From the NCBI RefSeq assembly GCF_030376605.1, contig NZ_JARRAE010000003.1, forward strand, positions 124,001-188,000: a stretch of 64,000 bases of DNA, given 5' to 3'. This document shows, piece after piece, positions 40,670 to 48,512 of this stretch. The notes below the pieces were generated by a model, which saw only the letters and a list, made by a program, of their open reading frames with translations, did no database searches and was not told the origin of the DNA. Numbering within the stretch: position 1 is the stretch's first letter; each line of letters starts with the position of its first letter. Both the position numbers and the translations under genes were made by a program. This DNA comes from Pseudochrobactrum sp. sp1633. GTDB lineage: Bacteria; Pseudomonadota; Alphaproteobacteria; Rhizobiales; Rhizobiaceae.

Positions 40670-41587
40670 ATGCAAATCAGACAATTGTTCACTAAGGCGA
40701 AAAATCATCCCGATTATTACGCGATGAAGGCAATATTTTTGCTCATTGTTACGCTGGCATTAGTGGTGTGCTGGCTGAATGTGAGCGCTGCAAGTGCCGC
40801 GCAGCAGGAAGGTGAAGCACAACGCATCATCACTTTAGGGCCGGACGTGACCGAGATTGTTTATGCGCTGGGGGCAGGAGACAAGATCGTTGCGCTTGAT
40901 CGCAGCAGTAAATATCCGGCGGATACAGCCAGTAAGACCAATGTCGGTTATCGCCGCAGCCTTTCAGCCGAAGGCGTGCTGGCGCTGCATCCCGATCTCA
41001 TTATCGCGTCGGAAGATATCGGCCCGCCGGAAGTGGTGGATGTGATCAACCAGTCCGGTGTGCCGGTGCTTTATATTCCTGCTGAAAATAGCCGTGAGGG
41101 GCTGATAAAGAAAATCAGCCTGATTGCCGCGCGCTTGCAGCTTGAGCCACAGGGGGAGGAGCTGACAAAGAGCGTTACCGCAGATTTTGATGCGGCTATG
41201 GCCTATGTACGACAAGTCTCCGAAGGGCGTGGCAAAAAGGTGGTGTTCTTCCACGGGCTGACAAAACTGAGCGGTGCAGGCAGTGATACGGCGGCAGATG
41301 CCTTCATCCGTCATGCGGGCGGGGTTAATCCGCTTTCGGTCTATAAAGGCTATAAAGCCGTGTCGGAAGAATGGTTGCTGGAAGCAGAGCCGGATGTGGT
41401 GCTGATGCTGGCAGATGGTGCCGGTGGCCCCAAGGCTGAGGACGTGTTTTCTGTCAAAGCACTGCAAACCACACCTGCTGCAAAGAACAAGGCGCTGATC
41501 GTGCTTGACGGGCCATATATGCTGGGCTTCGGGCCACGCACGGCGGAGGCTGTGCGCATATTGGCCAATGCGCTCTACGGGCAGTAA
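40670..41587 (+). CDS. hmuT: haem ABC transporter substrate-binding protein
   Basis: A 305-residue periplasmic binding protein of the cobalamin/haem class III fold. The signal-type segment lies at residues 20-44 and the mature chain begins with RIITLGPDVTEIVYALGAGDKIVALDRSSKYP, typical of HmuT/BhuT; the Tyr near the N-terminal lobe entrance is the usual haem ligand. ATG 40670 is shared with the iron box region; an internal Met at 40724 directly before the hydrophobic core may be the true start. No permease (HmuU) or ATPase (HmuV) follows: the next gene is an unrelated TetR repressor. Confidence 0.88.
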   Translation: MQIRQLFTKAKNHPDYYAMKAIFLLIVTLALVVCWLNVSAASAAQQEGEAQRIITLGPDVTEIVYALGAGDKIVALDRSSKYPADTASKTNVGYRRSLSAEGVLALHPDLIIASEDIGPPEVVDVINQSGVPVLYIPAENSREGLIKKISLIAARLQLEPQGEELTKSVTADFDAAMAYVRQVSEGRGKKVVFFHGLTKLSGAGSDTAADAFIRHAGGVNPLSVYKGYKAVSEEWLLEAEPDVVLMLADGAGGPKAEDVFSVKALQTTPAAKNKALIVLDGPYMLGFGPRTAEAVRILANALYGQ

Positions 41588-41593
41588 TCCTGC

Positions 41594-42169
41594 TTATTCA
41601 TGGGTCTCTTCGGGCAGCAGCTTTTCAATATCGTGATAAATCTGCTGCCATTCCTCTTCGTTCAGGTCAAACAACTGGAAGCTGCGTAGCAAAAACGCAC
41701 CTTCATTGGCGATGAAGGCAAGGCGGCTATCGCGCCCTTGCTGTGTGGAGACATCCAGCCCGTGCAGCTGCTGACGATACCATTCCCGTGTTTTATCCAA
41801 ATGATCTGAGCTCGGATCAAGGCTTGCAAGCATCGCTGCAAATCGTGAATCTCTGAGCGGGTCGCTGTCGCGGGTCACACGGATATAGGCAGCAATGTGG
41901 GAGTGGGCATCCGTTCTGCCTTTTCGCTGCGCGGAGACTTCTTTGTCGAAGATCATGCCCCACCGTTCCAGCATCGCATTGAGCAGGCCTTCTTTATTGC
42001 CGAAGCAATATTGCACGCCGCCCTTGGTGATGTTGGCGGCTTTAGCCAGCGCATCAATGGTCAAGGACGGTGCGCCATGCTCCACGACGATCTTTTCCGC
42101 CAGATCCAGCAAATGATTGCGGTCAATGGTGCGGGGACGGCCAATTTTTGTTTGTTTTTTACTTTCCAT
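41594..42169 (-). CDS. TetR family transcriptional repressor
   Basis: A 191-residue regulator with an N-terminal TetR helix-turn-helix (residues 20-60, IDALAKAANITKGGVQYCFG) and a ligand-binding C-terminal domain. It is divergent from a DHA2-family efflux pump 124 bases away, the standard arrangement for a repressor of a multidrug pump (SmvR/SmvA-like). A 14-bp palindrome overlaps its own start codon, indicating autorepression. Confidence 0.9.
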   Translation of the reverse strand: MESKKQTKIGRPRTIDRNHLLDLAEKIVVEHGAPSLTIDALAKAANITKGGVQYCFGNKEGLLNAMLERWGMIFDKEVSAQRKGRTDAHSHIAAYIRVTRDSDPLRDSRFAAMLASLDPSSDHLDKTREWYRQQLHGLDVSTQQGRDSRLAFIANEGAFLLRSFQLFDLNEEEWQQIYHDIEKLLPEETHE

Positions 42170-42178
42170 ACGTATGGA
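42165..42178. promoter_or_regulatory. candidate TetR operator overlapping the tetR start codon
   Basis: TCCATACGTATGGA is a perfect 14-bp palindrome. Its left half includes the reversed ATG of the TetR gene, so a bound dimer would block that gene's translation start region and the divergent promoter. Confidence 0.6.
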
Positions 42179-42293
42179 TTTAAATTAGCAAGGTTCAGGT
42201 TTCAAGCTTTTTACCGCTAACGGGGCATTTAGCCTCATGCGGAAATCAGTATACGGCGCTGAAATTTCAGCGCAGCAGAAGTGGATAAATTCT

Positions 42294-43769
42294 ATGACAT
42301 TGCATAATCGCTGGCTGGTACTGGCCATCGTTTCAAGTGCTTTATTCCTGATCGTGATTGATATGACCGTGCTTTACACGGCATTGCCGCGGCTTACCCA
42401 TGACCTTGCGGCCAGCGCATCAGAAAAATTATGGATTATTAATGCCTATCCTTTGGTTGTGGCTGGTCTGCTGCCGGGTGTCGGCAGTCTTGGCGACCGT
42501 CTGGGGCATAAACGCATGTTCACAGCAGGTCTTGTGGTATTCGGCATTGCCTCGCTGGCTGCGGCTTACGCGCCTTCCGCGGAAATGCTGATTGCTGCCC
42601 GCGTGCTGCTGGCTGTTGGTGCGGCGATGATGATGCCTGCAACACTCTCTATCATTCGTCTGACCTTTGAGGATGAACATGAGCGTTCTTTCGCAATCGG
42701 CATCTGGGCGGCGGTTGCCTCCGGTGGTGCTGCTTTCGGCCCTGTGGTTGGTGGTGTTTTGCTGGAGTATTTCTGGTGGGGTTCCGTCTTCCTGATCAAT
42801 GTGCCGGTTGTGCTGATTGCGCTGGTTCTGGCATTGACCGTTCTGGAAAATCGTCCCGGCAATAAAAACCGCCAATGGGATCTGGTTGGCTCTGTTCAGG
42901 TGATGATCGGTTTGGTTGGCGTGACATTTGCCCTGAAAGAGCTGGCCAAGCGTGACAGCTCCATGTTGCTCTTTGCCGTCTCTATGATTGTCGGTCTGAT
43001 TGCGCTGGTGGTGTTCTACCACAGGCAGAAAGCCAACAATGGCATGCTGATTGATTTTTCGCTGTTCCGTAACCGCAAATTCTCATCCGGTGTGCTTGCC
43101 GCTTCCGTTTCTTCAGCGGCGCTGATCGGTGTGGAGCTGGTTTTCAGTCAGCGTTTGCAATTGGTGAGCGGTTATTCTCCACTGCAAGCGGGTCTGCTTA
43201 TTCTGCCAATCCCGCTTGCTGCTTTTGTTGCAGGGCCGCTGGTCGGTCTTTACCTGCCGAGAATCGGGGCTGCGCGGGTGCTTTGGGGCGGAATGCTGCT
43301 CACCGGTATCGGCACGACGCTCTATCTTCTCAGCTTCAAGATGGAGCCGCATATCTGGCTGATCGGCCTGATGATTATGGGCTTTGGCGTTGGCGCAGCG
43401 ATGACCGCCGCCTCAACTTCAATCATGGGCAATGCACCGGAAGAAAAAGCCGGTATGGCCGCTTCAATTGAAGAAGTGTCTTATGAACTTGGCGGTGCAA
43501 CCGGTGTTACGATTTTCGGCAGCCTGATGACGGCTATCTACACGGCTTTCATGATTGTGCCGGAAGGATCTGGCCTGTCTGAGACTATCCGTGACAGTCT
43601 GGATGAGGCATTGATACTGGCAGAGGCCTTACCCGCAGAACAGGCGCAGCATTTGCGTGAGATCGGCTTTGTGGCCTTCGATCAGGCTTTTCTCTGGGTT
43701 CTCGGCACTGCGTCTTTGCTGATCTTTGCAACGGCACTGCTGATTTATCGGATGAACCGTAAAGCATAA
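42294..43769 (+). CDS. MFS multidrug efflux transporter, DHA2 family (SmvA-like)
   Basis: A 491-residue protein with about 14 hydrophobic spans. The motif D1-like segment LFLIVIDMTVLYTALPRL in span 1 and GSLGDRLGHKRMF (motif A) after span 2 place it in the drug:H+ antiporter-2 family with SmvA, QacA and EmrB. It probably exports cationic compounds such as quaternary ammonium disinfectants or methyl viologen. I start at ATG 42294, immediately before the first span; an upstream ATG at 42237 adds 19 residues. It is regulated by the adjacent TetR and ends at a shared terminator. Confidence 0.9.
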   Translation: MTLHNRWLVLAIVSSALFLIVIDMTVLYTALPRLTHDLAASASEKLWIINAYPLVVAGLLPGVGSLGDRLGHKRMFTAGLVVFGIASLAAAYAPSAEMLIAARVLLAVGAAMMMPATLSIIRLTFEDEHERSFAIGIWAAVASGGAAFGPVVGGVLLEYFWWGSVFLINVPVVLIALVLALTVLENRPGNKNRQWDLVGSVQVMIGLVGVTFALKELAKRDSSMLLFAVSMIVGLIALVVFYHRQKANNGMLIDFSLFRNRKFSSGVLAASVSSAALIGVELVFSQRLQLVSGYSPLQAGLLILPIPLAAFVAGPLVGLYLPRIGAARVLWGGMLLTGIGTTLYLLSFKMEPHIWLIGLMIMGFGVGAAMTAASTSIMGNAPEEKAGMAASIEEVSYELGGATGVTIFGSLMTAIYTAFMIVPEGSGLSETIRDSLDEALILAEALPAEQAQHLREIGFVAFDQAFLWVLGTASLLIFATALLIYRMNRKA

Positions 43770-43793
43770 ACAAAGCGATCTGCTGTAAAAAAT

Positions 43794-43829
43794 AAAACCG
43801 GCTTATTCCTGAGGAGTAAGCCGGTTTTT
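43794..43829. terminator. bidirectional terminator
   Basis: A 12-bp stem AAAACCGGCTTA / TAAGCCGGTTTT with an 11-nt loop lies between the convergent MFS and BASS genes. Confidence 0.85.
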
Positions 43830-43850
43830 CTTATCGGTGATAATGACTTA

Positions 43851-44780
43851 TCAGTCGTTTTTCATGCGGGCGAAATAGTTTGCCAGCAATGCACCGGAGA
43901 TATTGTGCCACACGCTGAAGATCGCGCTTGGCACTGCTGCCAGCGGCGAGAAGTGCGCATTGGCAAGCGCTGCTCCCAGACCGCTGTTCTGCATGCCGAC
44001 TTCAACCGCAATTGCTTTACGCTTGGCAACGGACATACCGGTAAGCTTTGCAGCGGTAAAGCCGAGCAGATAGCCGATACCATTGTGCAGAACCACGACA
44101 ACGAAGATCAGCAGGCCGGATGTGGCGATTGCGCCTTTGCTGCCTGCAACCACGGCGGCAACGATCAGTACAATGCCGGTCACGCTCACCAATGGCAGCA
44201 CCGGTACGGCGGACTTAACAACACCCGGAATGAGTTTCTGCGCCAGAACACCAAGCGCCAGCGGCACGAGGATCACTTTAACAATGCTCATGAACATTGC
44301 CATTGCATCGACAGGCAGGAACTGACTGGCGAAGAACCAGACGAGGAATGGTGTTACCAGCGGTGCGGCCAGCGTGGTCACGCTGGTGCAAGCAACGGAG
44401 AGTGCCACATCGCCTTTGCCGAGATAAGTCATCACATTGCTGGATGTACCACCCGGGCAGCAGCCGACGAGAATAACACCGGCAGCCACTTCCGGTGACA
44501 TCGGAATGATCTTGGTCAGCAGCACGGCAAGCAGCGGCATAATCAGAAACTGCGAGGCAACGCCGATACCCACATCAACCGGACGGCGTACCACTTCACG
44601 GAAATCGTCAAGGGAGAGGGTAAGCCCCATGCCGAACATGATGATGCCGAGCAGGGTAACAATATAAGGGCCGAATTGTTTGAAGGTCTCAGGGAATACA
44701 AAACCCAGTACAGCAAATAGCAGAACCCAGGCCGCAAAGGTCTTGCCTACGAATGCTGAAAAGGATGCAAGCGTTTTCAT
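43851..44780 (-). CDS. bile acid:sodium symporter (BASS) family transporter
   Basis: A 309-residue inner-membrane protein with about ten spans. BASS/SBF family segments are visible: MFGMGLTLSLDDF, GVILVGCCPGGTSSNVMTYLGKGDVALS (sodium-site crossing region) and EVGMQNSGLGAALA. Bacterial members carry organic anions with sodium; PanS-like relatives export ketopantoate. AGGA lies 9 bases before the ATG. It is followed upstream by a 200-base AT-rich gap and then the MHS-type transporter. Confidence 0.9.
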   Translation of the reverse strand: MKTLASFSAFVGKTFAAWVLLFAVLGFVFPETFKQFGPYIVTLLGIIMFGMGLTLSLDDFREVVRRPVDVGIGVASQFLIMPLLAVLLTKIIPMSPEVAAGVILVGCCPGGTSSNVMTYLGKGDVALSVACTSVTTLAAPLVTPFLVWFFASQFLPVDAMAMFMSIVKVILVPLALGVLAQKLIPGVVKSAVPVLPLVSVTGIVLIVAAVVAGSKGAIATSGLLIFVVVVLHNGIGYLLGFTAAKLTGMSVAKRKAIAVEVGMQNSGLGAALANAHFSPLAAVPSAIFSVWHNISGALLANYFARMKND

Positions 44781-44936
44781 TACAGATAGTCCTTATTGAA
44801 TAACTTAACCCGCTCTAATTATTGTAACGATGTATGGCAAGTTATTACTGAAATAAAATAAACCACCTGTGGGTAATAAAATGAGTCTGCGGCGGGGTGA
44901 TATAGGCCTAAAGTTTCAGAACCTGTGAAAATGAAA

Positions 44937-44966
44937 ACACCCGCCATGAAATTTCATGACGGGTGT
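44937..44966 (-). terminator. terminator of the MHS-type transporter gene
   Basis: The stem ACACCCGTCATGAAA / TTTCATGGCGGGTGT, read on the minus strand, is followed by TTTTCATTTT. Confidence 0.75.
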
Positions 44967-44991
44967 AGCTTTGTTTCTGACGATGATTCAA

Positions 44992-46308
44992 TCAGGCTGT
45001 TGCTTTGTTGTCGTCCATTTTGAAAATGGCGAACAGAGCGATAACAGCTGCGATACTGACATACCATGCAGGGGCACTGTAGCCGAGCGATGTTGTGCCG
45101 AGCCATGTGAGTGCTGCCGGAGCAAAGCCACCGAAGATCGTGGTGGAGATGTTATAGGCAAGCGACATACCGGTTGAGCGGATATGGGTCGGGAAGACTT
45201 CTGACAGCGCAGAAGGTGCAACGCCAACCACACCGGCAACCATAATGCAGAAGCAGCTCTGAACGGTAATCAGTGTTGCGAGTGTCGGCGAGTGATGTAG
45301 CCACCACAGCAGCGGATGAATAGCAATCAGCAGCACAGTTGCGGTGATTGCCAGTGTCAGGCGGCGGCCGATCTTATCGGAAACAGAGCCGGCAACGATA
45401 CAGGCGATAGCCATCAGAATGTTGCTGATAAGCGCCGAGATGAAGGCCTGCGAACCGGTGAAGCCGAATGCACGCTGCACGTAGATCGGCATATAGATAA
45501 CCATCACATAGACGCTGGCTGCCCAGAGCACGGAGAAGGCTGTGCCTTTGATCAATGCACCGCGATAGGTGGTGAAGATCTCTTTCAGCGGAGCATGTTC
45601 TGCTTTGGCTTCCGGCTTTTCATCGAATTTTGCTTTGAAAACCGGTGTCTCATCGAGCGAACGACGCATCCACAGGCCGACAGGTGCAATCAGCAGACCA
45701 ATAATGAACGGCACGCGCCAGCCCCAGTCACCGATCTGATCTTCGGTAAGAAGCGATGTTACCGCGAGAGCCACAAAGGCACCGATAATATTGGAAAATG
45801 CCATACTGGCCTGCAACCAGGCGGCATATTTGCCCTTCTGTCCTGCCGGCGCATGCTCAACGAGAAATGCTGCGGCACTGCCGACTTCACCACCTGCGGA
45901 GAAGCCCTGCAGCACACGGCCTGCAAGAATAATCATTGGTGCGCCGATACCGATAGCGGCATAGGTCGGTGCAATAGCTATCAGCAGCGTACCGGCTGCC
46001 ATGATCATGATTGTCAGAAACAGAGCGGCCTTACGACCGGCTTTATCGGCATAAACGCCCAGCACGACCGCGCCCAAGGGGCGGATCAGAAAGCCGAGAC
46101 CAAATGCCAGAAACGACTTGATCAGTTCAACAGTTTCATTTCCGCCAGGGAAAAAATTCTTGGCGATATAAACGGCAAACAAAGCGTAGATTGTAAAATC
46201 ATACCATTCCAGAGCATTACCGATTGAGGCGGCAGCAACAGCCTTTTTGGCGTTGGAATTTTGCTTTGTATCCGATTTGATAGTTTGATTATGTATAACG
46301 TCCGTCAT
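44992..46308 (-). CDS. MFS transporter, metabolite:H+ symporter (ProP/ShiA-like)
   Basis: A 438-residue transporter with 12 spans. MHS-family signatures include GNALEWYDFTIYALFAVYI at span 1, RPLGAVVLGVYADKAGRK (motif A) and GRVLQGFSAGGEVGSAAAFL. Relatives carry betaines (ProP), shikimate (ShiA), citrate or dicarboxylates. I start at the Met of MTDVIHNQT, 8 bases after GGGAG. It is divergent from the double LysR regulator that precedes the ergothioneine-type operon. As ergothioneine is a betaine and its lyase product is an imidazole acrylate, this is the best candidate importer for that pathway; that is inference. Confidence 0.88.
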   Translation of the reverse strand: MTDVIHNQTIKSDTKQNSNAKKAVAAASIGNALEWYDFTIYALFAVYIAKNFFPGGNETVELIKSFLAFGLGFLIRPLGAVVLGVYADKAGRKAALFLTIMIMAAGTLLIAIAPTYAAIGIGAPMIILAGRVLQGFSAGGEVGSAAAFLVEHAPAGQKGKYAAWLQASMAFSNIIGAFVALAVTSLLTEDQIGDWGWRVPFIIGLLIAPVGLWMRRSLDETPVFKAKFDEKPEAKAEHAPLKEIFTTYRGALIKGTAFSVLWAASVYVMVIYMPIYVQRAFGFTGSQAFISALISNILMAIACIVAGSVSDKIGRRLTLAITATVLLIAIHPLLWWLHHSPTLATLITVQSCFCIMVAGVVGVAPSALSEVFPTHIRSTGMSLAYNISTTIFGGFAPAALTWLGTTSLGYSAPAWYVSIAAVIALFAIFKMDDNKATA

Positions 46309-46443
46309 ATGACAGGCTCCCCCAAACATTCCCGGCTATGGTATCTCTTGTCCCATGCTCCCACCGGCAGTACGAGACAGTAACAATTTAAGTTTCTGCT
46401 GACAGATGACAAAAAATGAATGTCTCCATAGCGAAAAACGAAA

Positions 46444-46456
46444 TAGTGTTTCACTA
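46444..46456. promoter_or_regulatory. candidate LysR box (T-N11-A)
   Basis: TAGTG-TTT-CACTA is a perfect 13-base inverted repeat with the T-N11-A form typical of LysR-type regulators. It lies in the 222-base divergent region between the transporter (start 46308) and the LysR gene (start 46531). Confidence 0.5.
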
Positions 46457-46530
46457 GAGTAGTTTTTATATGTCTGTGGCATATTCAGTTGAAATTTATA
46501 ATGAAAATCAGCGTTTAAGGTTCAGTGTCT

Positions 46531-48342
46531 ATGATCGAGCTGCGTCAGCTTTCTTATTTTGTTGCGGCCTGCCATCAAACCAGCTTCAGCAAAGCGGCAG
46601 AAGTACTGGATATTGCGCTGTCGACATTGAGCGTGGCTTTGCAGAATCTGGAAGAGGAAGTCGGCGCGCAATTGTTCCGCCGTGTGTCCGCAGGCCTGAC
46701 CCCGACAGTGGCTGGTCGCTGGCTCTATCGTGCGGCGATTCCGCTGTTACAGGCCGAGGCCTTTACCCGTCAGGCAAGTATGCGGGAATGTACCGAGGAG
46801 AGTGAATTCAGCCATCTGGTGGTTGAAGTGCAGCTGATGTTCTCTCTGGGTAATATTTCCAAGGCGATCAGCTCTGCGCTGGTCGGTTTGCAGCGTGATT
46901 ATCCGGATGTTTTCATTGAGCCGCATTGGGGCAGTGCTGATGGAGAACCACCATTACCGTTGACGGAAAGTGCAAGAAGCAACCGGATTATTTTCAGCTA
47001 TGAGAATAAAGGCGTTGCCGTGCACGATGATCCGTGGGTGCTGGCACGTAGCTTTCCTTTGCAGACGGGTGAAACACCGGTTCTGACTGAAATGCTGGCA
47101 GGCCCCGTGATTGTGCCCGCATTGCCGGAGCCGCTGCTGCATGATCTCTCAAGCTATCTGGCAAAACACCCGATTAAAAATATCCGTTTTACGCAGGATC
47201 ATCCGGGAACACTGGCACGCCTGAGCGGGGAGAACCCTGATACGGCTTTTCTGGTGCCGCAAAGCACGCTGGCGAACCGCATGGGCTTGCATCGGCTTAA
47301 ACTCGTGCCGCTTGACCCGCCGCTCATCAGTCAGGTGCGAGTGCATATTGCCGAGCCGCATCCGGTGGCAGAGGAAACCGTGCGGCGTATCCGTGCGGCA
47401 CTGGCTTCCGGTGAACCGTCTGCGCTCTATCAGCCGCAACTCACCAGACGGCAATTCAGCTATTTCCGGCTGATCGATAATAACCGTAATCTTACCGCTG
47501 CTGCCCGCGTCGCCAAAGTCGCCCAACCGGCAATCACCGGACAATTGCGCAAGATGGAGCAGGTGATCGGCAAGCCGCTGTTTGAGCGCCGCCGCGACGG
47601 GCTTGTGCCGACAGATGCCGGACGCGTTTTCCGTATCGGCAGTGATCTGATCGATACGCGTTTGCAATCTATGGCCGTTCATAGTGCGGGATCATTAGGG
47701 CGTAATCGTTCACGTTTACGCATCGGCGTGCTGCCGTCCGTTAGTCAGGAAAGCACTCTGCTCGCAGGCATGACCGATGCGGTACTGCGCTGGCGAAAAA
47801 ACCATCCGCAGATTGATCTGCAAATTCTGGAAGCGCCGACCAGCGTCTTGCAGGATTGGGTGCAGGCGGGAGTGATCAGCCTTGCCGTGCTGGAAACGGA
47901 TATGCCGCATATGGCGCGTTTCAGCCTCAATGTTGAGGAACCGTTATCGCTGATCTGTCATCCTGATTTGGCCACGGAATTAACTCAGGATACAGCGATT
48001 GATCTGGAAACGTTGCGTCAGGTGCCGCTGGTTCTGCCGACCATGACATTCGGCATCCGGCAATTGCTGGAAGCGCAACTGAGCGAACATCATCTGACAT
48101 TGGAGCCGGTTATAGAGATCAATTCTCTGCCGATGATGATTGCGATGATCCGGCGCGAAAAGCTTGCGACCTTGCTGCCGGTCTCAGCAGTGCGCCGTGA
48201 TCTGGAGCAGGGCACATTGGTTAGCCTTGAGTTGAAGCCGCATATTCTGCGCAGGCTGTTTGTGATCTACTCCAATGCCCGCACATTGACGGTTGCCGAA
48301 AGAGAACTGGTGCGCGAATTACGGGAAGCGCTCACTCCATAA
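46531..48342 (+). CDS. tandem (double) LysR-type transcriptional regulator
   Basis: A 603-residue protein containing two complete LysR units in one uninterrupted frame. Unit 1 has a winged helix at residues 3-63 (LRQLSYFVAACHQTSFSKAA) and a periplasmic-binding-like effector domain to about residue 295. Unit 2 has its own winged helix at about 306-368 (RRQFSYFRLIDNNRNLTAAA) and a second effector domain to the end. Usual LysR proteins are about 300 residues. I start at ATG 46531; a GTG two codons earlier is also possible. It lies between a divergent transporter and the convergent catabolic operon ending at 48513, which it probably controls. Confidence 0.88.
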   Translation: MIELRQLSYFVAACHQTSFSKAAEVLDIALSTLSVALQNLEEEVGAQLFRRVSAGLTPTVAGRWLYRAAIPLLQAEAFTRQASMRECTEESEFSHLVVEVQLMFSLGNISKAISSALVGLQRDYPDVFIEPHWGSADGEPPLPLTESARSNRIIFSYENKGVAVHDDPWVLARSFPLQTGETPVLTEMLAGPVIVPALPEPLLHDLSSYLAKHPIKNIRFTQDHPGTLARLSGENPDTAFLVPQSTLANRMGLHRLKLVPLDPPLISQVRVHIAEPHPVAEETVRRIRAALASGEPSALYQPQLTRRQFSYFRLIDNNRNLTAAARVAKVAQPAITGQLRKMEQVIGKPLFERRRDGLVPTDAGRVFRIGSDLIDTRLQSMAVHSAGSLGRNRSRLRIGVLPSVSQESTLLAGMTDAVLRWRKNHPQIDLQILEAPTSVLQDWVQAGVISLAVLETDMPHMARFSLNVEEPLSLICHPDLATELTQDTAIDLETLRQVPLVLPTMTFGIRQLLEAQLSEHHLTLEPVIEINSLPMMIAMIRREKLATLLPVSAVRRDLEQGTLVSLELKPHILRRLFVIYSNARTLTVAERELVRELREALTP

Positions 48343-48437
48343 TCTGGCTATAAATGAAAACAGGCGAAACCGGAGTTCCGCCTGTCCTCTCTACGGGGGA
48401 GGATTAACTGACTTTTTTAATCGCATTATCCTACGCA

Positions 48438-48511
48438 TCGAAGCGGGAGAAGAAATCAGTCCGGTGAACTGATTTCCCCGCGAAGGCGCTACACACTTTT
48501 GCTGGAAATGC
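48438..48511. repeat. intergenic repeat family 2, copy A
   Basis: About 74 bases starting TCGAAGCGGGA, with an inner hairpin GAAATCAGT-N8-ACTGATTTC, and ending in CACACTTTTGCTGG. It aligns with 60811-60886 over its full length with scattered differences. It ends 2 bases before the stop of the convergent urocanase-like gene. Confidence 0.65.
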
Positions 48512-48512
48512 T

